Assembly: GCF_004353915.1 (NCBI RefSeq)
Contig: NZ_SMRP01000026.1
Location: 1 to 64,000 of the forward strand
From: Paraburkholderia silviterrae
Lineage (GTDB): Bacteria; Pseudomonadota; Gammaproteobacteria; Burkholderiales; Burkholderiaceae
Length of the DNA: 64,000 bases
Direction of reading: 5' to 3'
The notes beneath the pieces were generated by a model. The model had not been told where the DNA came from. It worked only from the letters and a program-made list of their open reading frames with translations, and made no database searches. This document shows positions 24,938 to 32,533 of this stretch, piece after piece (the stretch's first letter is position 1; the number at the start of each line of letters is the position of its first letter). A program made the position numbers and the translations under genes.

Positions 24938-25054
24938 ATGATCCAGCGACACGCCGATGCCTTCCCCGAATTGAGCCCCGCGCGCGCGGGCGAGCTGCGC
25001 GCGCTGGCCGGCAGGCTCGAGCGGCGCGTTCACGACCGAAGGAGCGGCCCATGA
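24938..25054 (+). CDS. possible 38-residue leader ORF overlapping the MFS gene
   Basis: ATG at 24938 opens a 38-codon frame (MIQRHADAFPELSPARAGEL, then an Arg/Leu-rich end) whose TGA overlaps the ATG of the MFS exporter as ATGA. Such overlap often marks translational coupling. No ribosome site is visible before it, and the Ala/Arg/Leu composition is what random GC-rich DNA gives. Treat it as a possibility only. Confidence 0.25.
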   Translation: MIQRHADAFPELSPARAGELRALAGRLERRVHDRRSGP

Positions 25055-26271
25055 GCGACGCCGCCTCCGGCATGTTCCGCTCTCTGCGCAGTTTCAACTA
25101 CCGGGTGTGGGCGGCGGGCGCACTGGTGTCCAATATCGGCACCTGGATGCAGCGCACCGCGCAGGACTGGCTCGTGCTGACCGGCCTCACGCACCACAGC
25201 GCGGCGGCGGTGGGCGTGGTCATGGGCTTGCAGTTCGGGCCGCAAATGCTCTTTCTGCCCTGGTCGGGCTATGCCGCCGACCACATGAATCAGCGGCGTC
25301 TGCTGATGATCACGCAGGCCACGCTCGGCGTGCTCGCCCTGGCGCTGGGCGTGCTCACGATTACCGGCGTGGTGCGGCTCTGGCACGTGTACGTCTTCGC
25401 GTTCCTGTTCGGCAGCACGACGGCGTTCGATTCGCCGGTGCGCCAGACCTTCGTCTCCGAGCTGGTCGGCGACGCCGATCTGGCCAACGCGGTCGCGCTC
25501 AATTCGACGTCGTTCAACGCCGCGCGCATGATCGGGCCGGCGGTGGCGGGCGCGGTGATCGCATCGGTGGGCGTGGGCTGGGCGTTCGTGCTCAACGGTC
25601 TGTCGTTCGTGGCGGTGCTCGTGTCGCTCACGCGCCTGCGCACGCAGGAGTTGCGCGTGCGCGCGCGGGCGAAGCCCACGAAGGGCAGCCTCGCGGCGGG
25701 CTTGCGCTACGTGTGGGCGCGCCCGGACCTCAAGGCGATCGTGGTGATGCTGTTTCTGATCGGCACGTTCGGCCTCAATTTTCCGATCTTCATCTCCACC
25801 ATGGCCGTGCGCGTCTTTCATGCCGATGCGGGCGGCTATGGCCTGCTCTCCTCGATGATGGCGGTGGGGACGGTGACGGGCGCGCTGTTCGGGGCGCATC
25901 GCAGCAACCCGCGCTTTGGCTCGCTGCTGATCGCGTCGGCCGTGTTCGGCGTGGGCTGCGCGCTGGCTGCGCTTGCGCCGAGCTACGGCTGGTTCGGCGC
26001 GGCGCTGGTGCTGATCGGCATTGCGGCGCTGACCTTGATGACCGAGACCAACAGCCTGATGCAGCTCTCCACCGAGCCTTCGATGCGCGGGCGCGTGATG
26101 GCGATACGGCTGGCCGTGGCGCTGGGCGGCACACCCATTGGCGCGCCTTTGGTGGGCTGGGTGGCCGACCACTGGGGGCCGCGCTGGGCGCTCGTGGTGG
26201 GCGCGGCGTCTGGTGTCGCCGCGGCGGCGGTGGCGGTTCGGGCGCTGGCGGTGGCGAGGCGGGGGCGGTAG
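25051..26271 (+). CDS. MFS transporter of the EntS/MFS_3 type
   Basis: A 406-residue inner-membrane transporter with about 12 predicted membrane helices. It starts FRSLRSFNYRVWAAGALVSN, with the characteristic WMQRTAQDWLVL after the first helix and SFNAARMIGPAVAGAVIASV in helix 5. This is the MFS_3 family that includes enterobactin exporter EntS and macrolide exporters. The ATG at 25051 has GAAGGAG ten bases before it; the ORF is open upstream to 24595 but overlaps the SnoaL-like gene there. A multidrug or siderophore export role is possible. Downstream is a HicAB remnant on the other strand. Confidence 0.85.
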   Translation: MSDAASGMFRSLRSFNYRVWAAGALVSNIGTWMQRTAQDWLVLTGLTHHSAAAVGVVMGLQFGPQMLFLPWSGYAADHMNQRRLLMITQATLGVLALALGVLTITGVVRLWHVYVFAFLFGSTTAFDSPVRQTFVSELVGDADLANAVALNSTSFNAARMIGPAVAGAVIASVGVGWAFVLNGLSFVAVLVSLTRLRTQELRVRARAKPTKGSLAAGLRYVWARPDLKAIVVMLFLIGTFGLNFPIFISTMAVRVFHADAGGYGLLSSMMAVGTVTGALFGAHRSNPRFGSLLIASAVFGVGCALAALAPSYGWFGAALVLIGIAALTLMTETNSLMQLSTEPSMRGRVMAIRLAVALGGTPIGAPLVGWVADHWGPRWALVVGAASGVAAAAVAVRALAVARRGR

Positions 26272-26278
26272 ACGCGCG

Positions 26279-26485
26279 TTACGCGATGGGTTCCGGGACC
26301 TTCTCGCCGCTCGCGGTCATATCGCGCACGACTTCGTCGACGACCCGGCGAATGCCACTCAGAGCAGCTTCCGGCGTTTTGTCGAGCCACGAAAGAGACG
26401 GGAACTCCGCGCAGAGCCCGACGTGCTCCCCATCCTCCGGGGACCACGTAATGCGGTAGGTGTAGCGATCGTGGGTCATGGTCAT
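26279..26485 (-). CDS. short HicB-like antitoxin
   Basis: 68 residues with the HicB partial RNase-H-like fold: YTYRITWSPEDGEHVGLCAE, FPSLSWLDKTPEAALSGI and a C-terminal helix. It ends at EKVPEPIA and lacks the DNA-binding ribbon-helix-helix tail that longer relatives (about 110 residues) carry after this point. The start overlaps the stop of a HicA-like fragment (ATGA), the normal toxin-antitoxin order. It may be a naturally short antitoxin or a 3'-truncated one; the latter fits the broken toxin. Confidence 0.7.
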   Translation of the reverse strand: MTMTHDRYTYRITWSPEDGEHVGLCAEFPSLSWLDKTPEAALSGIRRVVDEVVRDMTASGEKVPEPIA

Positions 26486-26625
26486 CCTTCCTTCAGTTTG
26501 TCGAGCGCTTCGAGAACCTGTCGCACCTGATACACCTTGGCCTTGCCGCGCTCGTTCTGGATGTTCACGCGTGGGTCGCCCGGCCAGGGGGTTTTGAAGA
26601 TCGCGTGACTGGAGCCGGACAACAC
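26482..26625 (-). pseudogene. HicA-like toxin, 5'-truncated
   Basis: Only the C-terminal half of a HicA/YcfA-type mRNA interferase is left: SGSSHAIFKTPWPGDPRVNI followed by GKAKVYQVRQVLEALDKL and a stop that overlaps the antitoxin start. The conserved His of the GSSH motif is present. A GTG at 26625 could start a 47-residue product, but a stop codon lies just upstream and the first about 40 residues of the family (helix 1 and first strand) are missing. The neighbouring phosphodiesterase gene ends 6 bp away, so the break point is at about 26626-26632. Confidence 0.6.
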
Positions 26626-26631
26626 GCTGTT

Positions 26632-27366
26632 TCAACAGCGCCCCTCACGCAACGCCGTCACCCAGTCGGGCCGCCCATTGGCGCGCGCGAGATCTGCCGT
26701 CGCGTCCCAGTCGTACTCGACCGCATGGAATTCGACATCCCAGCCTGACTTCGTGCGCGTGACGGTTGCATAGCGCGCGTGCGGCGAGCCCATTTCGATC
26801 CGGTGCGGCCACGGGACGTCGTCCTCATAGGCCTGCAGTCCCACACTGCCCGGATTGACGACGAGACGCCCGTCGCCGAGCGTCGCACTGCGCGGCACAT
26901 GCGTATGTCCGCAGAGAATCAGCCGCTCGTGGCCGTTGCCTGCGCGGCGCTCGACTTCTGCCTGAGTGGCGGCGCGGCATCCCGCTTCGGTCACGGTCTC
27001 GAGAAAATAGTCGAGATCGTTTTCGGGCGTGCCGTGAACCATGAGCACGTCGTCCGCGACGCGCAGCGTCGCTGGCAACTGGGCGATCCAGTCGAGCTGA
27101 TCGGCGCGCAGCGCCGCGCGTGCGAAGCGGTCGGACGTTCTCATGCCCGCGAGATCGCCGGCAAGCAGCTGCCGCTCGTGATTGCCGCGTATGGTGGGTA
27201 GATCGAGCGCCATCAGTCGGTCTGCTGTTTCAGCCGGCGAGATCGAGCCGGAGACGATGTCGCCGAGATTGACGATCAGGTCGGCGCCCTGCGAGCGGAC
27301 ATGGCGCAGTACGGCGTCCAGCGCGGCGAGGTTGCCGTGAATGTCCGAGAGTGCGGCGATTTTCAT
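26632..27366 (-). CDS. calcineurin-like phosphoesterase
   Basis: A 244-residue metallophosphoesterase of the YfcE/MJ0936-like type with all dimetal motifs in order: ALSDIHGN (residue 5 on), NLGDIVSG, IRGNHERQ, VHGTPEN and CGHTHVPR, then VNPGSVG. It is a cytoplasmic enzyme likely to hydrolyse phosphodiester or phosphomonoester bonds; the natural substrate is not known for this group. The start at 27366 is at the first motif-bearing Met; the longer ORF to 27465 has no family resemblance. It stands alone, read leftwards into the HicAB remnant. Confidence 0.85.
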   Translation of the reverse strand: MKIAALSDIHGNLAALDAVLRHVRSQGADLIVNLGDIVSGSISPAETADRLMALDLPTIRGNHERQLLAGDLAGMRTSDRFARAALRADQLDWIAQLPATLRVADDVLMVHGTPENDLDYFLETVTEAGCRAATQAEVERRAGNGHERLILCGHTHVPRSATLGDGRLVVNPGSVGLQAYEDDVPWPHRIEMGSPHARYATVTRTKSGWDVEFHAVEYDWDATADLARANGRPDWVTALREGRC

Positions 27367-27594
27367 GGCATGGCAATGAGTGAGGGAAGTGCACATTCTC
27401 GACGATGCCACCTTGGGCGTGCAAGCCGCGCGATTCTGATACCGTGCGTCCTGCGCGTCCTGCAAGCCCGCAAATTAGCGCCAACGTGCAATGTTTTGTA
27501 TCGGCCACACACGCAGATACATAGGGATACATGGCGCTGCGCGCGCTGCGCTATAAAGCATCCATCGCAATCGACGCATCGAGGAGAAAGCAGC

Positions 27595-27966
27595 ATGAAT
27601 GCAGAGATCCAGCACGGTTCGTGTCACTGCGGGGCCGTGCGCTTCGAGGTCCGCACCGCGCTCACGCCCGCCTCGCGCTGCAACTGCAGCCTGTGCCGCC
27701 GCAAGGGCGCGCTCATGTCGCCGCTGTTTGCCGCGGGCGAGCTGACCATCGTGAGCGGCGAAGACGCCCTCACGCTCTATCAGTTCAATACGCGCGTGGC
27801 GAAGCACTACTTCTGCCGGCATTGCGGCATCTATCCCTTTCATCAGACGCGCAAGGATCCCGCGCTCTGGCGCGTGAATCTCGGCTGCCTCGAAGGCGTG
27901 GACGTTTTCTCGCTGGAGGCCGGCCTGAACGACGGCGCGAGCCTTTCAGTGGTGGAGGACGCATGA
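27595..27966 (+). CDS. GFA-domain (glutathione-dependent formaldehyde-activating enzyme family) protein
   Basis: A 123-residue zinc protein. Cysteine motifs are GSCHCGAVRFE near residues 8-18, CNCSLCRRKG near 33-42 and CRHCGIYPF near 84-92, the two zinc-binding sites of the GFA/CENP-V fold. The start at 27595 has GAGGAGAAAG ahead of it. The true S-(hydroxymethyl)glutathione synthase activity is established for few members, so formaldehyde metabolism is only a suggestion. The stop overlaps the start of the next small ORF (ATGA). Confidence 0.85.
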   Translation: MNAEIQHGSCHCGAVRFEVRTALTPASRCNCSLCRRKGALMSPLFAAGELTIVSGEDALTLYQFNTRVAKHYFCRHCGIYPFHQTRKDPALWRVNLGCLEGVDVFSLEAGLNDGASLSVVEDA

Positions 27967-28190
27967 GGCGGCTCCTTGCAGTATGCGCGCTGCTGGCGGG
28001 CGGTCTTGCGACCGAGGCGGTGTATCCGCTTGCGTGTTCGCTTGCGGTGCTGACGCGCCGCGAGAAGATCGCACCCAATGGCGGACGCCAGTCGCCGGGG
28101 CGCGGCACGAGCGGCACAGGAAGCGCCACAAGAAGCGCCACAAGAAGCGCCACAAGAAGCGCCACAGGCGCCGCCGCGCGCGGAGTATGA
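27963..28190 (+). CDS. small protein with signal-like N-terminus and SATR repeats
   Basis: 75 codons starting with an ATGA overlap on the GFA gene. The N-terminus MRRLLAVCALLAGGLATEAV looks like a signal peptide or membrane helix. The C-terminal third contains tandem Ser-Ala-Thr-Arg units encoded by a 12-bp repeat (28111-28168). In another frame the same repeat reads Gln-Glu-Ala-Pro and is continuous with the response regulator ORF. Which frame, if either, is translated over the repeat is uncertain. No family recognised. Confidence 0.35.
   Translation: MRRLLAVCALLAGGLATEAVYPLACSLAVLTRREKIAPNGGRQSPGRGTSGTGSATRSATRSATRSATGAAARGV
28111..28168. repeat. 12-bp tandem repeat GCGCCACAAGAA
   Basis: Three perfect units at 28123-28158, a fourth with two changes at 28159-28168, and a degenerate one before. 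Because the unit is a multiple of three, copy-number change keeps both reading frames: SATR in the small ORF and QEAP in the frame of the response regulator. It lies 30 bp before the preferred response-regulator start and could affect its translation. Confidence 0.75.
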
Positions 28191-28197
28191 TCGGCGC

Positions 28198-28938
28198 ATG
28201 GAAAAGACCGACCACATTCTGATCGTCGACGACGATCGCGGCATTCGCGAGCTGATTGCCGACTACCTCGAAAAGAACGGCATGCGCGTGACGCTCGCCG
28301 CGAACGGGCGTGAGATGCGCGCGGCGCTCGAAAGCGGCGCGCCCGACCTCATCGTGCTCGACCTCATGCTGCCGGGCGAGGACGGCCTCGTGCTGTGCCG
28401 CGACCTGCGCGCGGGGCGCTTTCGCACGGTGCCGGTGCTCATGCTCACGGCGCGCGGCGAGGAGACCGACCGTATCGTCGGCCTCGAAATGGGCGCCGAC
28501 GATTACCTCGCCAAGCCCTTCGCCGTGCGCGAATTGCTCGCGCGCATCCGCTCGGTGCTGCGCCGCGCGCGCATGCTGCCGCCTGGCATGCAGGTGAGCG
28601 AGACGGCGTCGATGCTCGGCTTCGGCGAATGGCGGCTCGACACCACGGCGCGCCATCTGCTCGACGAGGAGGGCACGCTCGTCGCGCTCTCCGGCGCCGA
28701 ATACCGGCTGCTGCGCGTGTTCCTCGATAACCCGCAGCGCGTGCTCACGCGCGACCAGTTGCTGAACCTCACGCAAGGGCGCCAGGCGGACGCGTTCGAC
28801 CGCTCGATCGACCTGCTCGTGAGCCGTTTGCGGCAGCGCCTGCGTGATGGCGCGCGCGAGCCTCGCTACATCAAGACGCTGCGCAACGAGGGCTATGTGT
28901 TCTCGGCGGCCGTGAGCGTGATCGAAGGGCCGCAATGA
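28198..28938 (+). CDS. OmpR/PhoB-family response regulator
   Basis: A 246-residue two-component regulator. The receiver domain (about residues 5-115) has the acidic pocket Asp11/Asp12, phosphoacceptor Asp55 in VLDLMLPGEDG, Thr84 and Lys106 in AKPFA. A winged-helix DNA-binding domain follows (about 145-240), with RYIKTLRNEGYVF as its C-terminal hairpin. The frame is open to 28078, where a QEAP-repeat extension would be added; I prefer the ATG at 28198 because the receiver fold starts right after it, although its ribosome site is weak. It overlaps its sensor kinase by four bases. Confidence 0.88.
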   Translation: MEKTDHILIVDDDRGIRELIADYLEKNGMRVTLAANGREMRAALESGAPDLIVLDLMLPGEDGLVLCRDLRAGRFRTVPVLMLTARGEETDRIVGLEMGADDYLAKPFAVRELLARIRSVLRRARMLPPGMQVSETASMLGFGEWRLDTTARHLLDEEGTLVALSGAEYRLLRVFLDNPQRVLTRDQLLNLTQGRQADAFDRSIDLLVSRLRQRLRDGAREPRYIKTLRNEGYVFSAAVSVIEGPQ

Positions 28939-30308
28939 GCACGGCAAGCCATGATGCGCAGCGCGGCGAAACTGCCGCTGGCGCGCGACGCCATCTCCTG
29001 CGCTGGCCGCGCACGCTGTTCGCACGGCTCGCGCTGATTCTCTGCGTGGGTCTCGCGCTCGCGCAGACGCTGTCGTTCTGGCTCACGCTCACCGAGCGCG
29101 ACGAAACCACGGCCAACATGATGATGGATTACGTCGAGCGCGAGGTGGCCAGCTCGGTGGCGCTGCTCGACAACCTGCCGCCGGCGGAGCGTGCCGCCTG
29201 GCTGCCGCGGCTCGCGCGGCGCAGCTACACCTTCGTGCTCGGCCCCGGCGTGCCCGGCGTCGCGCCCGACGCGCAACTTTCGCGGCGCTACGAGGCGGCC
29301 ATCGAGAAAGGCATCGGCAAGCACTATGCGCTCACGGCCAATGCGATTCCCGGCGAGCGCGAGCACCTGCAGGTGCATCTGCGTCTGACCGACGGCGCGC
29401 CGCTCACCATCGACGTGCGACCGCAACCGTCGCTGCCGCTCTCGCGCTGGTTGCCGCTCGTGCTGATCCTGCAGCTCGTCGTGCTGGCCGTGTGCTGCTG
29501 GCTCGCGGTGCGCATCGCGACGCGTCCGCTCGATGCGCTCGCGCGCGCCGCCGACGCGCTCGGCCCCGACCTCAAGGCCGGGCACCTGGAGGAGGACGGC
29601 CCCTCCGAGGTGGCGCGCGCCGCGCGCGCGTTCAACGCGATGCAGGCGCGCATCGCCGGCTATATGGCCGAGCGCATGCAGATTCTCGCTGCTATTTCGC
29701 ATGACTTACAAACGCCCATCACGCGCATGCGCCTGCGCGTGGACGTCATGGACGACGATGCCCAAGGCACGAAGCTCAGGCAGGACTTGCAGGAAATGGA
29801 GCAGCTCGTGAAGGAGGGCGTGGCCTACGCGCGCACGCTGCATGGCGCGGCCGAAGTGCCGATGCGCGTGGACCTCGACGCGCTGCTCGACAGCCTCGTG
29901 TGCGATTACACCGATGCTGGCAGCGATGTGCGCTACGAGACGCGTGCGCCGCTCGCGATGGTCACGCGCGCCCAGGCGCTCAAGCGCATCGTGGGCAATT
30001 TCGTCGACAACGCGCTGAAGTTCGCGGGCGCGGCGGAAATTGCGCTCACCAGGGGGCCTGGCGATGCTCAGGTCACGATCTCGGTGCTCGACCGTGGGCC
30101 GGGCATTCCCGAGGCTTCGCTCGAAGCGGTGTTCGAGCCGTTCTACCGGCTCGAAACCTCGCGCAACCGCGGCACGGGCGGCACGGGGCTCGGCCTTGCG
30201 ATCGCACGTCAACTGGCGCTCGCAATGGGGGCGCATCTTTCGCTGCACAACCGCCCGGGCGGCGGGCTGGAAGCGCGGCTCGTGTTGAATGGCCTGCGCA
30301 AGGCCTGA
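28935..30308 (+). CDS. sensor histidine kinase (EnvZ/QseC-like)
   Basis: A 457-residue membrane kinase paired with the preceding regulator. TM1 spans about residues 30-50, a periplasmic sensor of about 120 residues follows, and TM2 is at about 173-193. A HAMP linker begins RIATRPLDALARAADALG. The dimerisation/phosphotransfer box ISHDLQTPITRMR has His256, and the HATPase domain has N-box GNFVDNALKFAG (354-365), DRGPG (386-390) and GTGGTGLGLAI (413-423). The periplasmic domain has no recognisable ligand fold. ATGA overlap with the regulator gene indicates coupled translation. Confidence 0.88.
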   Translation: MSTASHDAQRGETAAGARRHLLRWPRTLFARLALILCVGLALAQTLSFWLTLTERDETTANMMMDYVEREVASSVALLDNLPPAERAAWLPRLARRSYTFVLGPGVPGVAPDAQLSRRYEAAIEKGIGKHYALTANAIPGEREHLQVHLRLTDGAPLTIDVRPQPSLPLSRWLPLVLILQLVVLAVCCWLAVRIATRPLDALARAADALGPDLKAGHLEEDGPSEVARAARAFNAMQARIAGYMAERMQILAAISHDLQTPITRMRLRVDVMDDDAQGTKLRQDLQEMEQLVKEGVAYARTLHGAAEVPMRVDLDALLDSLVCDYTDAGSDVRYETRAPLAMVTRAQALKRIVGNFVDNALKFAGAAEIALTRGPGDAQVTISVLDRGPGIPEASLEAVFEPFYRLETSRNRGTGGTGLGLAIARQLALAMGAHLSLHNRPGGGLEARLVLNGLRKA

Positions 30309-30448
30309 ATCGAGGGGCTTTGCGTGTGCGGGAGCTTGATCCGATAGCCCGGTCGAGTGCTTGACTAAGATCATTGACGCGTATTTGATGCCACCCGATA
30401 GTGCGAAGTGCTTTTTAATTGTTGAAGCACGTACTGGAGGAGGTATCG

Positions 30449-31360
30449 ATGGCGAAAGATTCCAGGGCCGATAAGGCCGATAAGGCCGATAAGGCCGATA
30501 AGGCCGATAAGGCCGATAAGGCCGACAAGACTGGCAAGGTCCAGAAGTCAGAGAAAGTGCAAAAGGCCGGCGGCGCCGCGAAAGCAGCGAAGATGAGCGA
30601 GAAGGCCTACCGCAAAGAGCTGGACCGGCTCAGTGTCGAGCTCGTCAAGCTGCAGGAGTGGGCCGTGGCGACCGGCGCCAGGATCTGCGTGCTATTCGAA
30701 GGGCGTGACGGCGCGGGCAAGGACGGCACGATCAAGGCCATCATGGAGCGCGTGAATTCCCGCGTCTTTCGCGTGGTCGCGCTGCCTGCGCCCAGCGAGC
30801 GCGAGAAGTCGCAGATGTACATGCAGCGCTACGTGCCGCATTTGCCCGCCGGTGGCGAGATCATTCTTTTCGACCGTAGCTGGTACAACCGCGCGGGTGT
30901 CGAGCGCGTGATGGGCTTCTGCACCGAGCAACAGGCGGTTCAGTTCCTGCATGACGTCCCGCTTCTCGAACAGGCCATTCAGAGTGCCGGCGTGACGCTC
31001 ATGAAGTACTGGCTGGAGATCAGTCCGGAAGAGCAGACCCGGCGGCTCGAATCGCGCATCAAGGACGCACGCAAGGTGTGGAAGCTCTCGCCAATGGATC
31101 TCGAATCGTACAGGCGTTGGTACGACTATTCACGGGCACGCGACGACATGATTGCCGCGACCGATACCGAGCATTCGCCGTGGTACGTCGTGCACGCAGA
31201 CGACAAGAAGCGCGCACGGCTGAACCTCATCCGCCATTTGCTGAGCCAGATCCCCTACGAGGAAGTGAAGCGGCGCGAGGTCAGTCTTCCCGCGCGGCAA
31301 AAGGACAAGGGCTATGTGGCGCCCGACTATCCGTATCGGCTCGTGCCTGAGGCGTATTGA
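30449..31360 (+). CDS. ppk2: polyphosphate kinase 2 (PPK2)
   Basis: A 303-residue PPK2-family enzyme that uses polyphosphate to phosphorylate nucleotides. Walker A is EGRDGAGKDGT at 84-94, the next catalytic block is FDRSWYNRAGVERV at 141-154, followed by the lid region with RRLESRIKDARKVWKLSPMD. The first about 48 residues are a lysine-rich tail made of seven Ala-Asp-Lys units (9-bp repeat), which is not part of the fold and could bind polyphosphate or DNA. The start at 30449 has GGAGGAGG six bases before it. A rho-independent terminator follows at 31390. Single gene. Confidence 0.92.
   Translation: MAKDSRADKADKADKADKADKADKADKTGKVQKSEKVQKAGGAAKAAKMSEKAYRKELDRLSVELVKLQEWAVATGARICVLFEGRDGAGKDGTIKAIMERVNSRVFRVVALPAPSEREKSQMYMQRYVPHLPAGGEIILFDRSWYNRAGVERVMGFCTEQQAVQFLHDVPLLEQAIQSAGVTLMKYWLEISPEEQTRRLESRIKDARKVWKLSPMDLESYRRWYDYSRARDDMIAATDTEHSPWYVVHADDKKRARLNLIRHLLSQIPYEEVKRREVSLPARQKDKGYVAPDYPYRLVPEAY
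30467..30529 (+). repeat. 9-bp tandem repeat GCCGATAAG in the ppk2 5' coding region
   Basis: Six perfect copies of GCCGATAAG from 30467 to 30520 and a seventh, GCCGACAAG, at 30521-30529. The units are in frame and code for Ala-Asp-Lys. Near-perfect identity at the DNA level points to recent expansion by slippage, so copy number probably varies between strains without breaking the frame. Confidence 0.9.
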
Positions 31361-31389
31361 AGCCTGAATAGTCGCGACCGCATGCAATG

Positions 31390-31425
31390 AGCCCCGATGT
31401 GCCCGACGCGCATCGGGGCTTTTTC
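31390..31425 (+). terminator. rho-independent terminator of ppk2
   Basis: AGCCCCGATG and CATCGGGGCT form a perfect 10-bp stem around an 11-base loop, followed by TTTTC. It lies 30 bp after the ppk2 stop and before the 3' end of the leftward LysR gene. Confidence 0.85.
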
Positions 31426-31484
31426 ATTTCCCGCTGCGATATTGCTGGCCCCGGAATTTCTCATCGAAGGTTCGGCGTGCTTCG

Positions 31485-32456
31485 TTACGTCTGCGCGCCG
31501 CTCCCTTTGCGCCCGCGCGACGCCGCCTGTGCCGCGAGACGCGGCGAGACCATCTTGCTTCCGCGATGGCGAATCTCCTTGCTGAATTCGAGGCAGGTCT
31601 GCGTCATCAGATCGGGCGAGCGATACACCATGAAGACGTGATAGTCCGGTAATTCATCGCGGATCGGCAGGGGCTTGAGCGCATCGGGATTCAGCGCGAG
31701 CGGCCCGGTGCGGCCATAGAACACGAAATCGGACCACACGCTGATCAGGTCCGTGCAGGTGGCGAGCTGCAGCCCCAGCAGGTTCGAGCTGCTCTGCACG
31801 ACATTGCGCGGCATCTCCAGCCGGTGCAGGCGCATCAGGCTCGCGAGCGGGCTGCCCGGGTCGTCGAGTGGATCGAGCGTGAGCCATTCCGCATCGGCGA
31901 GCGAACGGATGCGCGTCGTGCGCGCGAGCGGGTGGCCGGGGCGCGCGGCCACCAGCATGCCCACCGAAAAGAGCGGCTCCCACTGAAACGCGCTGGTGCC
32001 GGGGCCGCTATTCGTGGAGATGAGCGCAAGATCGAGATGGCCTTCGCGCAGACCTTCGAGGATCTGCTGTGGGCGCATTTCGTAGGCGCGGATCGCCACG
32101 GCGGGAAAGCGCGCGCGAAACGCGGCGATGGCTTCCGGCAAGGGGCCGCTCGAGGCCACCGCCGAGAAGCCGATATTGAGTTGCGCCTCGGCGTGGCCGC
32201 GCATGGACTCGATGTCTTCGAGCGCGTGACGCAGCTCGTGCTCGACGACGCTCGCGCGCTTGACGAGCGCACGCCCGTAGTTCGTGAGGCTCACGCCGCG
32301 CACGGAACGCGAGATGAGCGTCACGCCCAGTTCGCGTTCGAGCTCGGCGATCGCCTTGGAAAGCGCGGGCTGCGAGACGTGCAGGCTGCGCGACGCCTCA
32401 TGCATGCTGCCGTGCTGCGCGAGCGCGAGCAGGACGCGCAACTGGTGCAGTTTCAT
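31485..32456 (-). CDS. LysR-family transcriptional regulator
   Basis: A 323-residue LysR protein. The helix-turn-helix in residues 1-60 includes SMHEASRSLHVSQPALSKAI and ELGVTLISRSVRGVSLTNYG. The effector domain from about residue 92 starts LNIGFSAVASSGPLPEAIAA, in the manner of GbpR/CbbR-like members. The start at 32456 is the Met at the canonical LysR N-terminus; the ORF continues nine codons upstream. The C-terminal 20 residues are rich in Arg, Ala and Gly and look unstructured. It is next to a GntR regulator on the same strand and before a ring-cleavage operon, whose relatives (pcp genes) are under LysR control, so that operon is a possible target. Confidence 0.85.
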   Translation of the reverse strand: MKLHQLRVLLALAQHGSMHEASRSLHVSQPALSKAIAELERELGVTLISRSVRGVSLTNYGRALVKRASVVEHELRHALEDIESMRGHAEAQLNIGFSAVASSGPLPEAIAAFRARFPAVAIRAYEMRPQQILEGLREGHLDLALISTNSGPGTSAFQWEPLFSVGMLVAARPGHPLARTTRIRSLADAEWLTLDPLDDPGSPLASLMRLHRLEMPRNVVQSSSNLLGLQLATCTDLISVWSDFVFYGRTGPLALNPDALKPLPIRDELPDYHVFMVYRSPDLMTQTCLEFSKEIRHRGSKMVSPRLAAQAASRGRKGSGAQT

Positions 32457-32533
32457 CCGATCATGTCCTCTGGAGCCACGCATGGCGGGCGGGTTGCCGA
32501 GCCGCAGCGCGCGGCGTTTTCCGCTGGCGCGGC

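Noticed and set aside
28078..28197. start of the response regulator at 28078 with a QEAP-repeat extension
   Set aside because: Receiver domains start close to the ATG at 28198; the extension is low complexity and overlaps another small frame. Kept only as an alternative.
30467..30529. possible CRISPR-like array
   Set aside because: Repeat unit is 9 bp with no spacers and in frame with ppk2 codons; it is a coding tandem repeat.
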